Below are positions 17,401-22,560 of a DNA stretch of 64,000 bases, piece after piece. A program made the position numbers and the translations under genes. This DNA comes from Dipteris shenzhenensis (Eukaryota > Polypodiophyta > Polypodiopsida > Gleicheniales): the NCBI GenBank assembly GCA_047967505.1, contig CM106540.1; one strand, given 5' to 3'. How positions within the stretch are numbered: position 1 is the stretch's first letter; each line of letters opens with the position of its first letter. The notes below the pieces were generated by a model. It did not search any database and was not told the DNA's origin. It saw only the letters and a program-made list of their open reading frames with translations.

Positions 17401-19720
17401 TTATAATAACTCTTTCCATAGTGCCATTAGCATGACTCCATTTCAAGCAGCTTATGGACACACTCCGATCGTACCAACGAATTTTGTACTTCAACATCAA
17501 GTGGCCCTAGCTGATCAACTGGTTCAAGAAATGCAAGACATTCTACTCCAAGTCAGGGATCATATGCGAAAAGCACAAGAGCGGTATCAACGGTCTGCCA
17601 ACAAACATAGGCGTCACCTGGAATTTGACACTGGTGACATGGTGCTATTATTTGTAGCCCCACATCTCTATAAGACGGTTAAGTCTGTGTTTCCTAAGTT
17701 GTGACCAAGATACTATGGACCTTTCCAGATCGTCAAGAAAAATTCACCTTTAAGTTACAAATTGGAATTACCACCATCATGGGGTAAAATCCATCCGACA
17801 TTTCATATTTCTTGGCTAAAGACGTGCATTCCAGGCGATGAAGCAGTTCCTCCTGCAGGTGATTATGTTCCAGAAATCAAAGACGATTATGTTCTCCTTA
17901 TTCCTGAGCGTATTCTGGACCATCGACAGCGAGAGACTCGACATCGACTTATCACGGAATTCCTTGTTCTTCGGCGAGATCTGGACGACTCCGACGCTAC
18001 TTGGCAATCTGATGAAGACTTACAGCAGTACCCTGACATTTTACAGCAGTATTTTCAGAATTTACAGTGATATTTTCTACATCAGTTCATTATCTCCACC
18101 AGGGTCTTATTTTGAGTGGGAGGGGATGTCACGATCTGTGACGTATTCCTTTCTCTATATCTAGACTTATGGATGGTTTGATGAATGGACACTTGTGGAA
18201 GGGTATGCCCTTTCGACAGGACACTTCCTATGAGGCACAACCCTTCACAAGAGACATTCCTATTGTAATGTACCCTCTCATCAAGGGTCACACCCTTCAC
18301 AAGGGGTACACACCTCTTCATGCACATACACTTTGGAGTACACACCTTTTCATGTGCGACTCTTCACTCTCTATATAAGAGAGGCCCAATTGTATGGATG
18401 ACACACAACAGATACCCTACAGACATTCAAGCAATACAATTATTCCTTGTTCTCTGCTATTTCAGTCTCCATTCTGTTCCTTAGCACATTTCTAAATATA
18501 GTAAATCTAGGATTTCTTACAAAGACTACGGAGGGACGAGATGGAGCGCGCAAGGGTCGTTCAGCAGTAGGAACTTTGGAGAGCTTTAGGGTCGTTGTAC
18601 TGATCTCAGGGCTTTTTTTCCACATCCCTCTTATGTTTAATAGGCAACGTCCTCCCCCCTTTTGTCCCTCCCCCTTGCACCTCAACAGTTACAAATTGAT
18701 TTTATTTTTTTTTTGTGGTTTTTTGGGAGTAGGGGGGCATATTCTCACACATGTTTAGATATTCTTACGTGCTTACCTCAAGAGAACTCAGGCCTACACT
18801 AATTCCTTGCTAAGTGATTTTCTGAACCTAATTGCATTATTGTGAATAGTTTTTAAAACTAGAAAACAATGGTGATTTTTTTCCAGGTATTTGCGGGAAG
18901 ACAAACCCCATGGTTCTGCAGGGGGCTTGTACAACTTTAGGGATCAGATCATGGAGGATGATCCGGTAAGTTTGTCTGCAGTTTTTGGTGTCATTTGAGG
19001 ATTGTGTGTAACAATCACAAATTTCCACTCTACCAGCAATTGCATGCTATGTATGCCCAGACTCACCTCGGTTGGTTGTGTCCAGGAAAATATAGTTGTC
19101 ATGAACTGTGATGTATGTTGCAGTTTTCCATTGTTGGATATGCTCTGTAAGAGACGAATCTTTGGGCATATCAAAATAATTTAATTTTTCATGCTATATT
19201 TTGTCATATTCAAGTATCATATGCTCAGCTTTAAGCTGTTTGTCTTAGCAATTAAAACAAAGGTAGAATCTAAAGGTGCACTTTGCCAAAGAAGGGATCA
19301 GTGAGGCATATGACACAACTCAGTGGTGATAGTGGTTTTTTAAATCATACCTAAAGGAATTCTATTCAATGTCTTCTCACTCTTACTCATGATCTCGTAT
19401 ATGATGCAGCTGCGCATTCAAAATATGGAGGCATTGGTACTATACTTGTTAAAAAGGTATGCTTGCTTGGTATTTCGATCTGTAAAACAGCCTCATTTGG
19501 TTTTTTGGTACATCCCAAGAACAATAATATGCTTGGAAGACCATCCTTCCTATAGTGACTTGCCTTGAGCACACTTCGTAAGCAGTTATCCGCTTGATAA
19601 AGTTCTAGGCCTTGTTTTGTTTCATAGGTGTCGGCTGAATCAGCGAGTGAATTTGGTGAGTTGGTTGCGGATCAGGAAACAGGGGAGTTGCTTCACTATG
19701 CAGAGAGGCCAGAAACATTT
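2351..19720 (+). CDS. GDP-mannose pyrophosphorylase alpha-like protein (GMPPA/KONJAC type), 5' seven exons, 3' end not in window
   Basis: Seven exons (2351-2408, 2489-2586, 2668-2768, 18887-18965, 19086-19146, 19410-19456, 19628-19720) join through GT-AG introns into 537 nt, exactly 179 codons with no stop. The product begins with a nucleotidyltransferase signature: [19 protein letters not shown], then [16 protein letters not shown], then [19 protein letters not shown]. Later exons give [25 protein letters not shown] and [14 protein letters not shown]. This is the N-terminal half of the GT-A-like sugar-nucleotidyltransferase domain of the plant GMPPA-like family, about 415 residues when complete. 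In Arabidopsis these proteins (KONJAC1/2) stimulate the catalytic GDP-mannose pyrophosphorylase VTC1 in the cytosol, supplying GDP-mannose for glucomannan, glycosylation and ascorbate. The first in-frame ATG is 2351. The expected C-terminal left-handed beta-helix (hexapeptide repeat) part was not found up to 64000. Gene call is strong; whether it is functional is open. Confidence 0.9.
2489..2586 (+). CDS. GMPPA-like exon 2
   Basis: The acceptor CTGTCAG precedes GAACTAGATTTCGC, completing Gly and reading [17 protein letters not shown] and [15 protein letters not shown]. The donor is GTGAGG at 2587. It contains the conserved Arg and the K-P motif of nucleotidyltransferases. Confidence 0.92.
2668..2768 (+). 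CDS. GMPPA-like exon 3
   Basis: The acceptor is TCTGCAG. The exon reads [20 protein letters not shown] then [14 protein letters not shown], with the final Arg split after AG. The donor GTAAGG at 2769 opens the 16-kb intron. Confidence 0.92.
3265..3616 (-). pseudogene. LINE-1 RT motif C and downstream region
   Basis: The frame reads [20 protein letters not shown] then [20 protein letters not shown]. The block YAYDIVLL corresponds to the YADD catalytic motif of LINE reverse transcriptases; the first Asp position reads Tyr here, which would abolish activity. It is followed by [13 protein letters not shown] and [11 protein letters not shown], the usual post-catalytic blocks. Element sequence ends near 3258. 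Confidence 0.78.
3617..4440 (-). mobile_element. Ty3-1: fragment of a Ty3/gypsy gag inserted in LINE-1
   Basis: On the minus strand, about 4040-3620 reads [20 protein letters not shown], then [20 protein letters not shown], then WQDRTRP. This pattern (P-x-Y-x-G, DFERFL, ...A...W) is characteristic of Ty3/gypsy Gag capsid regions. Several in-frame stops are visible. 4040-4440 is less clear and includes a G9 run near 4160. No LTRs or target duplication were recognised. Its borders are set by where LINE-1 RT sequence stops (4440) and resumes (3616). Confidence 0.55.
4430..4583 (-). pseudogene. LINE-1 RT middle piece
   Basis: On the minus strand it reads [20 protein letters not shown] then [17 protein letters not shown](F)PLSP is the conserved RT block between motifs A and C. 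It is stranded between the LINE-2 insert on its right and the Ty3 gag fragment on its left. Confidence 0.72.
4585..5152 (+). mobile_element. LINE-2: RT fragment of another LINE, opposite strand, inserted in LINE-1
   Basis: On the plus strand it reads [12 protein letters not shown] (from about 4604), then [20 protein letters not shown] and [20 protein letters not shown]. These are RT motifs 0-2/A of plant L1-type LINEs, including the catalytic Asp of motif A. It is internal and truncated at both ends, with frame changes. LINE-1 RT sequence resumes on the minus strand on both sides. Confidence 0.75.
5155..5652 (-). pseudogene. LINE-1 ORF2 EN-RT linker and RT N-terminal part
   Basis: 5652-5458 reads [20 protein letters not shown], a basic linker typical between endonuclease and RT. 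About 5330-5155 on the minus strand reads [20 protein letters not shown] followed by [25 protein letters not shown] is RT motif A with its catalytic Asp. The segment ends abruptly at about 5153, where an opposite-strand LINE fragment begins. The piece between 5458 and about 5330 does not align to a normal RT and may be rearranged. Confidence 0.72.
5674..6676 (-). pseudogene. LINE-1 ORF2 N-terminus: apurinic-like endonuclease domain
   Basis: The domain is spread over three frames: [15 protein letters not shown] (6359-6676 frame), then [13 protein letters not shown] with the GDFN motif (6035-6316), then [16 protein letters not shown] and LGADHSYL, the S-x-DY and DH motifs (5674-6015). These are the expected conserved blocks of the APE-type endonuclease that nicks the target for target-primed reverse transcription. 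It starts at an ATG overlapping the ORF1 stop. It is inactivated by frameshifts. Confidence 0.78.
6673..7567 (-). pseudogene. LINE-1 ORF1 (coiled coil + RRM-like RNA-binding protein), frameshifted
   Basis: The N-terminal part (7567 to about 7210) is a heptad-rich coiled coil with segments such as [19 protein letters not shown]. The reading frame shifts near 7205-7210. The following part (7209-6673) reads ALNVLVRGL ... [20 protein letters not shown] ... [19 protein letters not shown], an RRM-like module with a C-terminal domain as in L1-type ORF1 proteins. The C-terminus is very acidic/basic ([13 protein letters not shown]). ORF1 proteins coat LINE RNA. The stop codon overlaps the next ATG. 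Confidence 0.72.
7571..8230. other. Unassigned intron sequence; possible 3' part of an LTR element
   Basis: No protein motif was recognised on either strand. The stretch ends in a purine tract (AGTGAGGGGG, 8221-8230) directly followed by TGTTGG, which looks like a polypurine tract before a 3' LTR. If so, this would be the 3' untranslated end of an element whose coding part is lost. Confidence 0.3.
8231..9100 (+). mobile_element. LTR candidate (right end uncertain)
   Basis: It begins TGTTGG right after a polypurine-like AGTGAGGGGG and carries a clean TATA box (TATAAAAG, 8793-8800) in a GC-rich context resembling the TATA context of Ty3-6's LTR. The part upstream of the TATA is rich in short GTAC/CTGCAG-type repeats (about 8430-8570). 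The CA end and a target duplication were not found, so the right end is a guess. Confidence 0.35.
8793..8800 (+). promoter_or_regulatory. TATA box in LTR candidate
   Basis: TATAAAAG in the context CAGCCTTATAAAAGGCCCC. It probably drives the retroelement. There is no evidence it serves the host gene. Confidence 0.45.
9101..10126. other. Unassigned intron sequence
   Basis: No convincing protein homology. CCTCCCCCTCAAG at about 9487-9499 is the complement of a purine tract of the kind found before 3' LTRs, hinting at a minus-strand element with an LTR to its left, but no LTR ends were resolved. A GAAAGAAAGAAAG microsatellite lies at about 9880. Confidence 0.3.
10127..10495 (+). repeat. Copia-1 left LTR with internal tandem duplications
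   Basis: Starts TGTTAGATTTTG and ends CGAACA, 369 bp. The unit GTCTTTCTTTGTAACACC + CTCTTGCATTCTCAA recurs at about 10238, 10300, 10340 and 10426. A longer unit beginning CCCTAGGGT and containing CCTTTGTAGAGGAT occurs at 10195 and 10385. The bases before the LTR are GGCAT, but the matching right-side duplication is not available. Confidence 0.68.
10496..10509 (+). other. Copia-1 primer-binding site
   Basis: TTTGGTATCAGATC directly follows the LTR. It matches the TGGTATCAGAGC class complementary to the 3' end of initiator Met-tRNA, with one change at the end. Confidence 0.72.
10890..11545 (+). pseudogene. Copia-1 integrase core remnant
   Basis: Reads [20 protein letters not shown], then [20 protein letters not shown], the Ty1/copia integrase core with the catalytic Glu in the AERKNR block. 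It continues into [20 protein letters not shown] and [16 protein letters not shown], the normal region after the core. A segment between [10 protein letters not shown] and YWDEKGIKH is replaced by a G-rich stretch (11099-11112), so the second catalytic Asp is lost. A stop precedes the conserved block at about 11325. Confidence 0.8.
11700..12140 (-). repeat. Ty3-2 3' LTR (left end approximate)
   Basis: In minus orientation it begins TGTTATGTCCACACATGG immediately after the polypurine tract AAGGGAGGGAGAA. The other end lies in the transition from Copia-1 linker sequence at about 11640-11715. An in-LTR CTTATATAGATG near 11970 is TATA-like on the plus strand only, so the LTR promoter is not assigned. 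Confidence 0.55.
12299..12943 (-). repeat. Tandem duplication copy 1 (645 bp) within Ty3-2 integrase
   Basis: Starts CCCTATAATCCAGATGG and ends TTATTGAATACAG; the same unit restarts at 12944. On the minus strand it encodes integrase C-terminal sequence ([32 protein letters not shown]) and [20 protein letters not shown]. It differs from copy 2 mainly by an extra 66 bp made of a small tandem repeat at 12727-12805. Confidence 0.93.
12727..12805. repeat. Short tandem repeat, about 24-bp unit, in copy 1 only
   Basis: The unit CTTCCTTTGCTGGAAGATTA recurs three times with a fourth partial copy, ending before CCGAATTAGACCTCC. Each unit contains the inverted pair GGAAGATNATCTTCC. Copy 2 has a single GGAAGATAATCTTCC at the same place (about 13374-13388), so the array grew after the 645-bp duplication. 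Confidence 0.9.
12944..13522 (-). repeat. Tandem duplication copy 2 (579 bp) within Ty3-2 integrase
   Basis: Nearly identical to 12299-12943 apart from the missing 66-bp short repeat and a few substitutions. After it the original integrase sequence continues (CCCGTCAGAAGCC). It shows which copy carries the ancestral internal structure. Confidence 0.93.
13746..14200 (+). repeat. Probable diverged 5' LTR of Ty3-3 with short imperfect repeats
   Basis: Between 13790 and 13995 a loose unit like GGGACACACCCCTTCATG occurs about eight times, followed by TATAAAAA at 14009-14016. The 3' LTR has the same architecture (repeats with ACACACCTCTTCATG, then TATATAAG), although the two are not alignable end to end by eye. 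The primer-binding site expected after the LTR was not found. Confidence 0.42.
14467..15043 (+). pseudogene. Ty3-3 gag C-terminus and protease
   Basis: A Gln/Ser-rich segment leads to a knuckle at 14638-14676 reading [16 protein letters not shown] (C-x2-C-x3-H-x4-C, one residue shorter than the usual C-x2-C-x4-H-x4-C). Then come [20 protein letters not shown] and LIDSGCSS, the retropepsin catalytic D-S-G (about 14880). A frame change follows near 14905 and a stop near 15028. Most of the capsid region upstream is missing or unrecognisable. Confidence 0.72.
15044..16135 (+). pseudogene. Ty3-3 reverse transcriptase
   Basis: 15044-15892 holds [55 protein letters not shown] (motif A) and [15 protein letters not shown] frameshift near 15860 moves the frame to 15861-16130 with [15 protein letters not shown] (catalytic YLDD at 15906-15917) and [17 protein letters not shown]. 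Both catalytic blocks are preserved despite the break. Confidence 0.88.
16160..16720 (+). pseudogene. Ty3-3 RNase H
   Basis: Reads [52 protein letters not shown] and [10 protein letters not shown]. The catalytic Asp (TDAS), Glu (KEFLA) and Asp (TDHHSL, ADALSR) positions of the Ty3 RNase H are all present. The frame stays open into the tether region to about 16924. Confidence 0.86.
16920..17704 (+). pseudogene. Ty3-3 integrase with internal deletion
   Basis: A zinc-binding region ([20 protein letters not shown], then CLSCQQMK) is followed by the core: [14 protein letters not shown] with the first catalytic Asp and [14 protein letters not shown] with the second. The sequence then jumps near 17390 to [20 protein letters not shown]. 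The roughly 50 residues holding the third catalytic residue (Glu) are missing. Downstream [20 protein letters not shown] is the usual C-terminal helix region. Confidence 0.85.
17705..18070 (+). pseudogene. Ty3-3 integrase C-terminus and chromodomain-like tail
   Basis: [20 protein letters not shown] then [14 protein letters not shown] (GPF/Y-type module), followed by [20 protein letters not shown] and [12 protein letters not shown] with a final PDILQQYF. The order I-L-x-x-R ... (E)(F/Y)L-V ... A-T-W is that of the chromodomain-like modules at the ends of chromovirus integrases, which in studied cases direct insertion to particular chromatin. The central aromatic positions are only partly kept. 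Confidence 0.7.
18127..18690 (+). repeat. Ty3-3 3' LTR (right end approximate)
   Basis: Begins TGTCACGATCTGTGACG directly after the polypurine tract GAGTGGGAGGGGA (18114-18126). It contains imperfect repeats (CACACCCTTCACAAG, ACACACCTCTTCATG, ACACACCTTTTCATG) and a TATA box at 18372-18379. The end is uncertain; a CA at about 18684 is one candidate. Confidence 0.6.
18372..18379 (+). promoter_or_regulatory. TATA box in Ty3-3 3' LTR
   Basis: TATATAAG within CTCTCTATATAAGAGAGGCC. The TATA is embedded in an inverted pair (CTCTCT/AGAGAG). It points in the host gene's direction, about 0.5 kb before exon 4. Confidence 0.5.
18887..18965 (+). CDS. GMPPA-like exon 4
   Basis: The acceptor TTTTTTTCCAG precedes G|TATTTGCGGGAAGAC, completing the split Arg and reading [20 protein letters not shown] and IMEDDP. 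The donor is GTAAGT. KPHGSAG is the substrate-binding loop conserved in the family. Confidence 0.92.
19086..19146 (+). CDS. GMPPA-like exon 5
   Basis: The acceptor is TGTGTCCAG. It reads [20 protein letters not shown]. The NCD corresponds to the metal-binding Asp region of the fold. The donor GTAAGA at 19147 leaves one base (T) of a Ser codon. Confidence 0.88.
19410..19456 (+). CDS. GMPPA-like exon 6
   Basis: The acceptor is ATGATGCAG. It reads [16 protein letters not shown], matching the H-x-x-(Y)GGIGT-x-L-V block of the family. The donor is GTATGC. Confidence 0.88.
19628..19720 (+). CDS. GMPPA-like exon 7 (last exon seen)
   Basis: The acceptor is GTTTCATAG. It reads [20 protein letters not shown] and [11 protein letters not shown], which matches the family's (G)ELL-H-Y-x-E(K/R)PETF segment. 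The donor GTAAGC is at 19721. The next conserved piece of the family (Val-Ser-(D/N)...-Cys-Gly-Val-Tyr) was not found downstream. Confidence 0.9.
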
Positions 19721-20745
19721 GTAAGCAGTTTTGCTGGTGTCTATTTTTGGAAAATTTAAGATAGACTGCGAGTATCGTCTGTTTTGCTGAAAGGTTCAAA
19801 AATATATATTTTGGGCATATTATTCTGAATGCGAAAGTCCTTTAAAGCACAAAATGATATGTTGGACTCAAAATGCCAAATATGTCCCAAATGTAGACAC
19901 AATAAATCCCTGTGAGTCTGAATTAATTAGTGGAGGGGGAATGTGAGAGGGGCAAATATGAGGTAACAAAATTTAACTGACACGTGTTAAGGGAGCAATG
20001 GATGATGATGGCATGACATGCACTGTGCACCTCCTTTGGTTCACGCTCGACAGTCACTAAGCAGGAGAGGAGCTCATGTGATGGATGACATGGGGGAGGG
20101 AGATCTCATGGAGTGGGAAAAGGGAGGAGGCATACAGGTGGAGGGGAGGTTGGCAAGATGGCGGAGGCATGTTAAGTAGGTTGGAGGAGAGGCGGAGGAC
20201 GAGGTGGGTCGAGGTTGCAGGAGAGGCCTAGGTTGTGTTTTGGGGGGAGTGATGAGGGAAAGTAAGTGATGATGGTGAAGAGGAGATCAACCAAGCAGGT
20301 GGCCAGGTGGAAAGAGAGGAAACCAGGAAGGCATGAGGATGGAGAGGAGACCAAGCAAGTGTAGGAGATGCTTGAGGCCTTGGGCTGAGGGAGGTGAGGG
20401 AAGCGGGTGGGGAACAAAGGGAAAGGAGGTGGGTGGAGAAGAGGAGAAGGATGGTGAGAGCCAAGGGAGGTGGACGAGACACGTGGCCGCCTCCTTGTGA
20501 CACACAGTTCGCTCTGTCCCTCGCTTCCTCTTGGGCCTGCCACTTTTCCTTCTCTGAATTTTATAATCATGGCATGCTGGTGCACACACCTCCTGAATGT
20601 TTTTTTCACATGTGAAATTTTGTTCTGGATTTATATGAAGGTACCAAGAGATTTCATCTTATTTGGTATTGTATTTGTAAGTTAATAATCTTTATGTAAG
20701 AGAGACCAAATATGAGTATGATCGTATGTGTGTGATATTATGGAT
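19721..20745. other. Intron sequence with purine-rich stretch, no gene
   Basis: 19721-20080 is unremarkable AT-rich sequence. 20080-20480 is strongly purine-biased on the plus strand (GGAGG, GAGGAG, GGTGGAG runs). The Pro/Ser/Leu-rich frames on its minus strand come from this composition and do not look like genes. Confidence 0.5.
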
Positions 20746-20749
20746 GACG

Positions 20750-21310
20750 GTAATCCATGCAGAATATGTTACTTCAAAACAAATCTGCTACTTGCGGGGC
20801 ACATATTGATCCCTCGTCAGAATGAAGTGAGCCACCTTGGTAAGACTGTCAACCACCACAAGATAAAATCATATCCTGTTTGTGTCTGCGGCAGATCAAC
20901 TATGAAATCCATGGAAACGCTCTCCCATCTGCATGAATGGCTGTAATAGGCCATGTGACTTCACCCATTTTGCCTTACTCACTTGACACAACAAACATTG
21001 TGACATACTCGTGAATATGCGTTTTCATCTTTGGCCACATTTTACAAGCTTGTATGTCTTCTCAACGTATAGATGTCCAACGCAAGGTCTATCATGGCAT
21101 TGATGAATGATCTTCTGCTAGAGATAATCCGATTAGGTACTATGACCTTGCCATTTCTTTTAAGAATACTATCATCTATGGTACATCTTGCATATGTATG
21201 GGCTTCCCTAGATGCGAGGTCATCTATAACCCAGGCTTTTATTACAATAGCCTTAGACCAAAGGCTTTCTAATACTATTGTTAGGATTTTTATCATACAT
21301 GGAAAGATCT
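20750..21310 (-). mobile_element. Ty3-4: Ty3/gypsy integrase relic
   Basis: On the minus strand, about 21030-20755 reads MSQCLLCQVSKAKWVKSHGL (the C-x2-C half of the zinc-binding region) then FYLVVVDSLTKVAHFILTRD, the first catalytic Asp block of a Ty3 integrase. Upstream, 21296-21042 reads DDSILKRNGKVIVPN, the usual segment before the zinc finger. No LTR was seen. Several stops. Confidence 0.72.
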
Positions 21311-21315
21311 ACAAG

Positions 21316-21886
21316 TGATGACACATGGCAGGTGGCCATGCAATGAACCATGGCAAAACAATATAGTTGGTGCCTTCGTGAAGAGTCACCTTTTCTGCTC
21401 CAAACGGTTCGCCGGTTTGGTTTCATGAGAATTGTTAGAGTTCTTAATTGGTCTCCAAAACAATATAGTCGGTGCCTTCGTGAAGAGTCACCTTTTCTGC
21501 TCCAAACGGCTCGCTGGTTTGGCTTCATGAGAATTGTTAGAGTTCTTAATTGGTCTCTTGGCCATCATCTGGGTCTGCAGGCTTGTGAACATCTTTTATA
21601 GGCGGTTTTCCTATATAAGAAGCAGTCGGTTATGGTAGTTTGTGATAGGTCTTGCAGTATGAGTCTTTAGTTGTCTTGTGTGTCTTTGGAAGCCGCAAAA
21701 AGCCTGGTAAGGATGCGCAACAATGGAGTTTGTGTCTGAGTCTTTATACAAGTTAATGCAGGTAGTCTTGGTTTTCTTGTTAGTGTCGACTGATTTCAAA
21801 TCTCTTTACTTCGTGTGATATTTTATGTGGTATTTATATCGGCTCGAGTAGAGAGAAAACGTGCTTGCATGTTGAGAATTCCAACA
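21316..21886 (+). repeat. Copia-2 left LTR with 102-bp tandem repeat
   Basis: Begins TGATGACACATGGCAGG (a second possible TG is 3 bp later) and ends GAATTCCAACA, 571 bp. Two 102-bp copies sit at about 21356-21457 and 21458-21559, each containing GGTGCCTTCGTGAAGAGTC and TTCATGAGAATTGTTAGAG, differing at only about four positions. Confidence 0.72.
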
Positions 21887-21900
21887 TTGGTATTAGAGCT
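21887..21900 (+). other. Copia-2 primer-binding site
   Basis: TTGGTATTAGAGCT, one base off the TGGTATCAGAGC initiator Met-tRNA class, directly after the LTR end. Confidence 0.7.
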
Positions 21901-21998
21901 TATTTCCTGTGAGCTTGTGAAGAGTCTTGGTGAGGATTTGACGAGATATAGAATGCATAGTTGGTCAAAAACTGATAGGTCTGGTAGGAGAGTCTACC

Positions 21999-22470
21999 AT
22001 GGTGAAATTCGATGGGAAAAGTTCTCGCTTGTGGAAATTGTTTATGTTGCTTCTTATGAAAAGGGAATTTAGGGAGTTGCTTCAGGATCCGAAAAGAAAG
22101 TAAAGTGGCAAACAATCAAGAACGAGAAAATTCAAGCTTGGGAGCTAAAAAACGAGAACGCTCCAGGAATACTAGGTCACTTCCAGCATTTGGATGTGTC
22201 AAAATCGGCTACTCAGAATTGGCAAATGTTAGAAATGCTTGCTGCTATAAAGTAAAGAATTCTAAGATAGAGTCGAAACAAGAGCTGTTTGGTCTACACA
22301 TGGGAGACAACGAATCCATGGGAATACAGCAATCGATGCAATTACTGATGAAGCAACTGCAAGCGCTCAGGTCGAGAGTGGAAGATGACAACGCAAAGGC
22401 GATTTTACTAAAAAGTCTACCTCCAAGAGAGTCTGAATTGATGACCATTCGTAAAATTCTGATTCTTTAG
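21999..22470 (+). pseudogene. Copia-2 gag
   Basis: The ATG at 21999 opens VKFDGKSSRLWKLFMLLLMK, the typical copia Gag start (F-D-G-x-x-x-x-x-W). A stop follows at about 22101. Later frames give ELFGLHMGDNESMGIQQSMQ and DDNAKAILLKSLP, the L-L-x-S-L-P block of copia Gag. Capsid only; no zinc knuckle was found. Confidence 0.72.
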
Positions 22471-22560
22471 ATTTCCATGACATGCTGATAAACAAAGAGT
22501 GTAGGTCTGAGGCGCTATTTCCTAGAGGCGAGATAGCATATGCTGTAAAAGATAAAGGGA

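Larger units (their letters stand above)
13746..18690 (+). mobile_element. Ty3-3: Ty3/gypsy element with chromodomain-like C-terminus, plus strand, decayed
   Basis: Order on the plus strand: repeat-rich region with a TATA box that is probably a diverged 5' LTR (about 13746-14200), gag C-terminal part with CCHC knuckle, protease, RT, RNase H, integrase, chromodomain-like tail, polypurine tract and 3' LTR (from 18127). The gag-protease-RT-RNaseH-integrase order is that of Ty3/gypsy. Several frameshifts, stops and one integrase deletion make it inactive. It is the last large insertion before exon 4 of the host gene. Confidence 0.83.
2769..18886 (+). other. GMPPA-like intron 3, 16.1 kb, retroelement-filled
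   Basis: The intron starts GTAAGG and ends TTTTTTTCCAG. Non-repeat flanks are only about 0.5 kb on the left (to about 3250) and 0.2 kb on the right (from about 18690). Between them sit LINE, copia and Ty3 remnants listed separately. The exon frame joins perfectly across it (AG|G Arg codon), which supports a true intron rather than a chance pairing of two loci. Confidence 0.85.
21316..22560 (+). mobile_element. Copia-2: 5' LTR and gag of a Ty1/copia element, truncated
   Basis: LTR (21316-21886), primer-binding site, and a gag with capsid motifs, broken by a stop near 22101. The element fades out near 22470-22560 with no protease, integrase, RT or second LTR. It inserted next to, or into, the Ty3-4 integrase relic. 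Confidence 0.75.

Noticed and set aside
20172-20609. Pro/Ser/Leu-rich minus-strand frames up to 145 codons
   Set aside because: Low-complexity product of the purine-rich plus strand.
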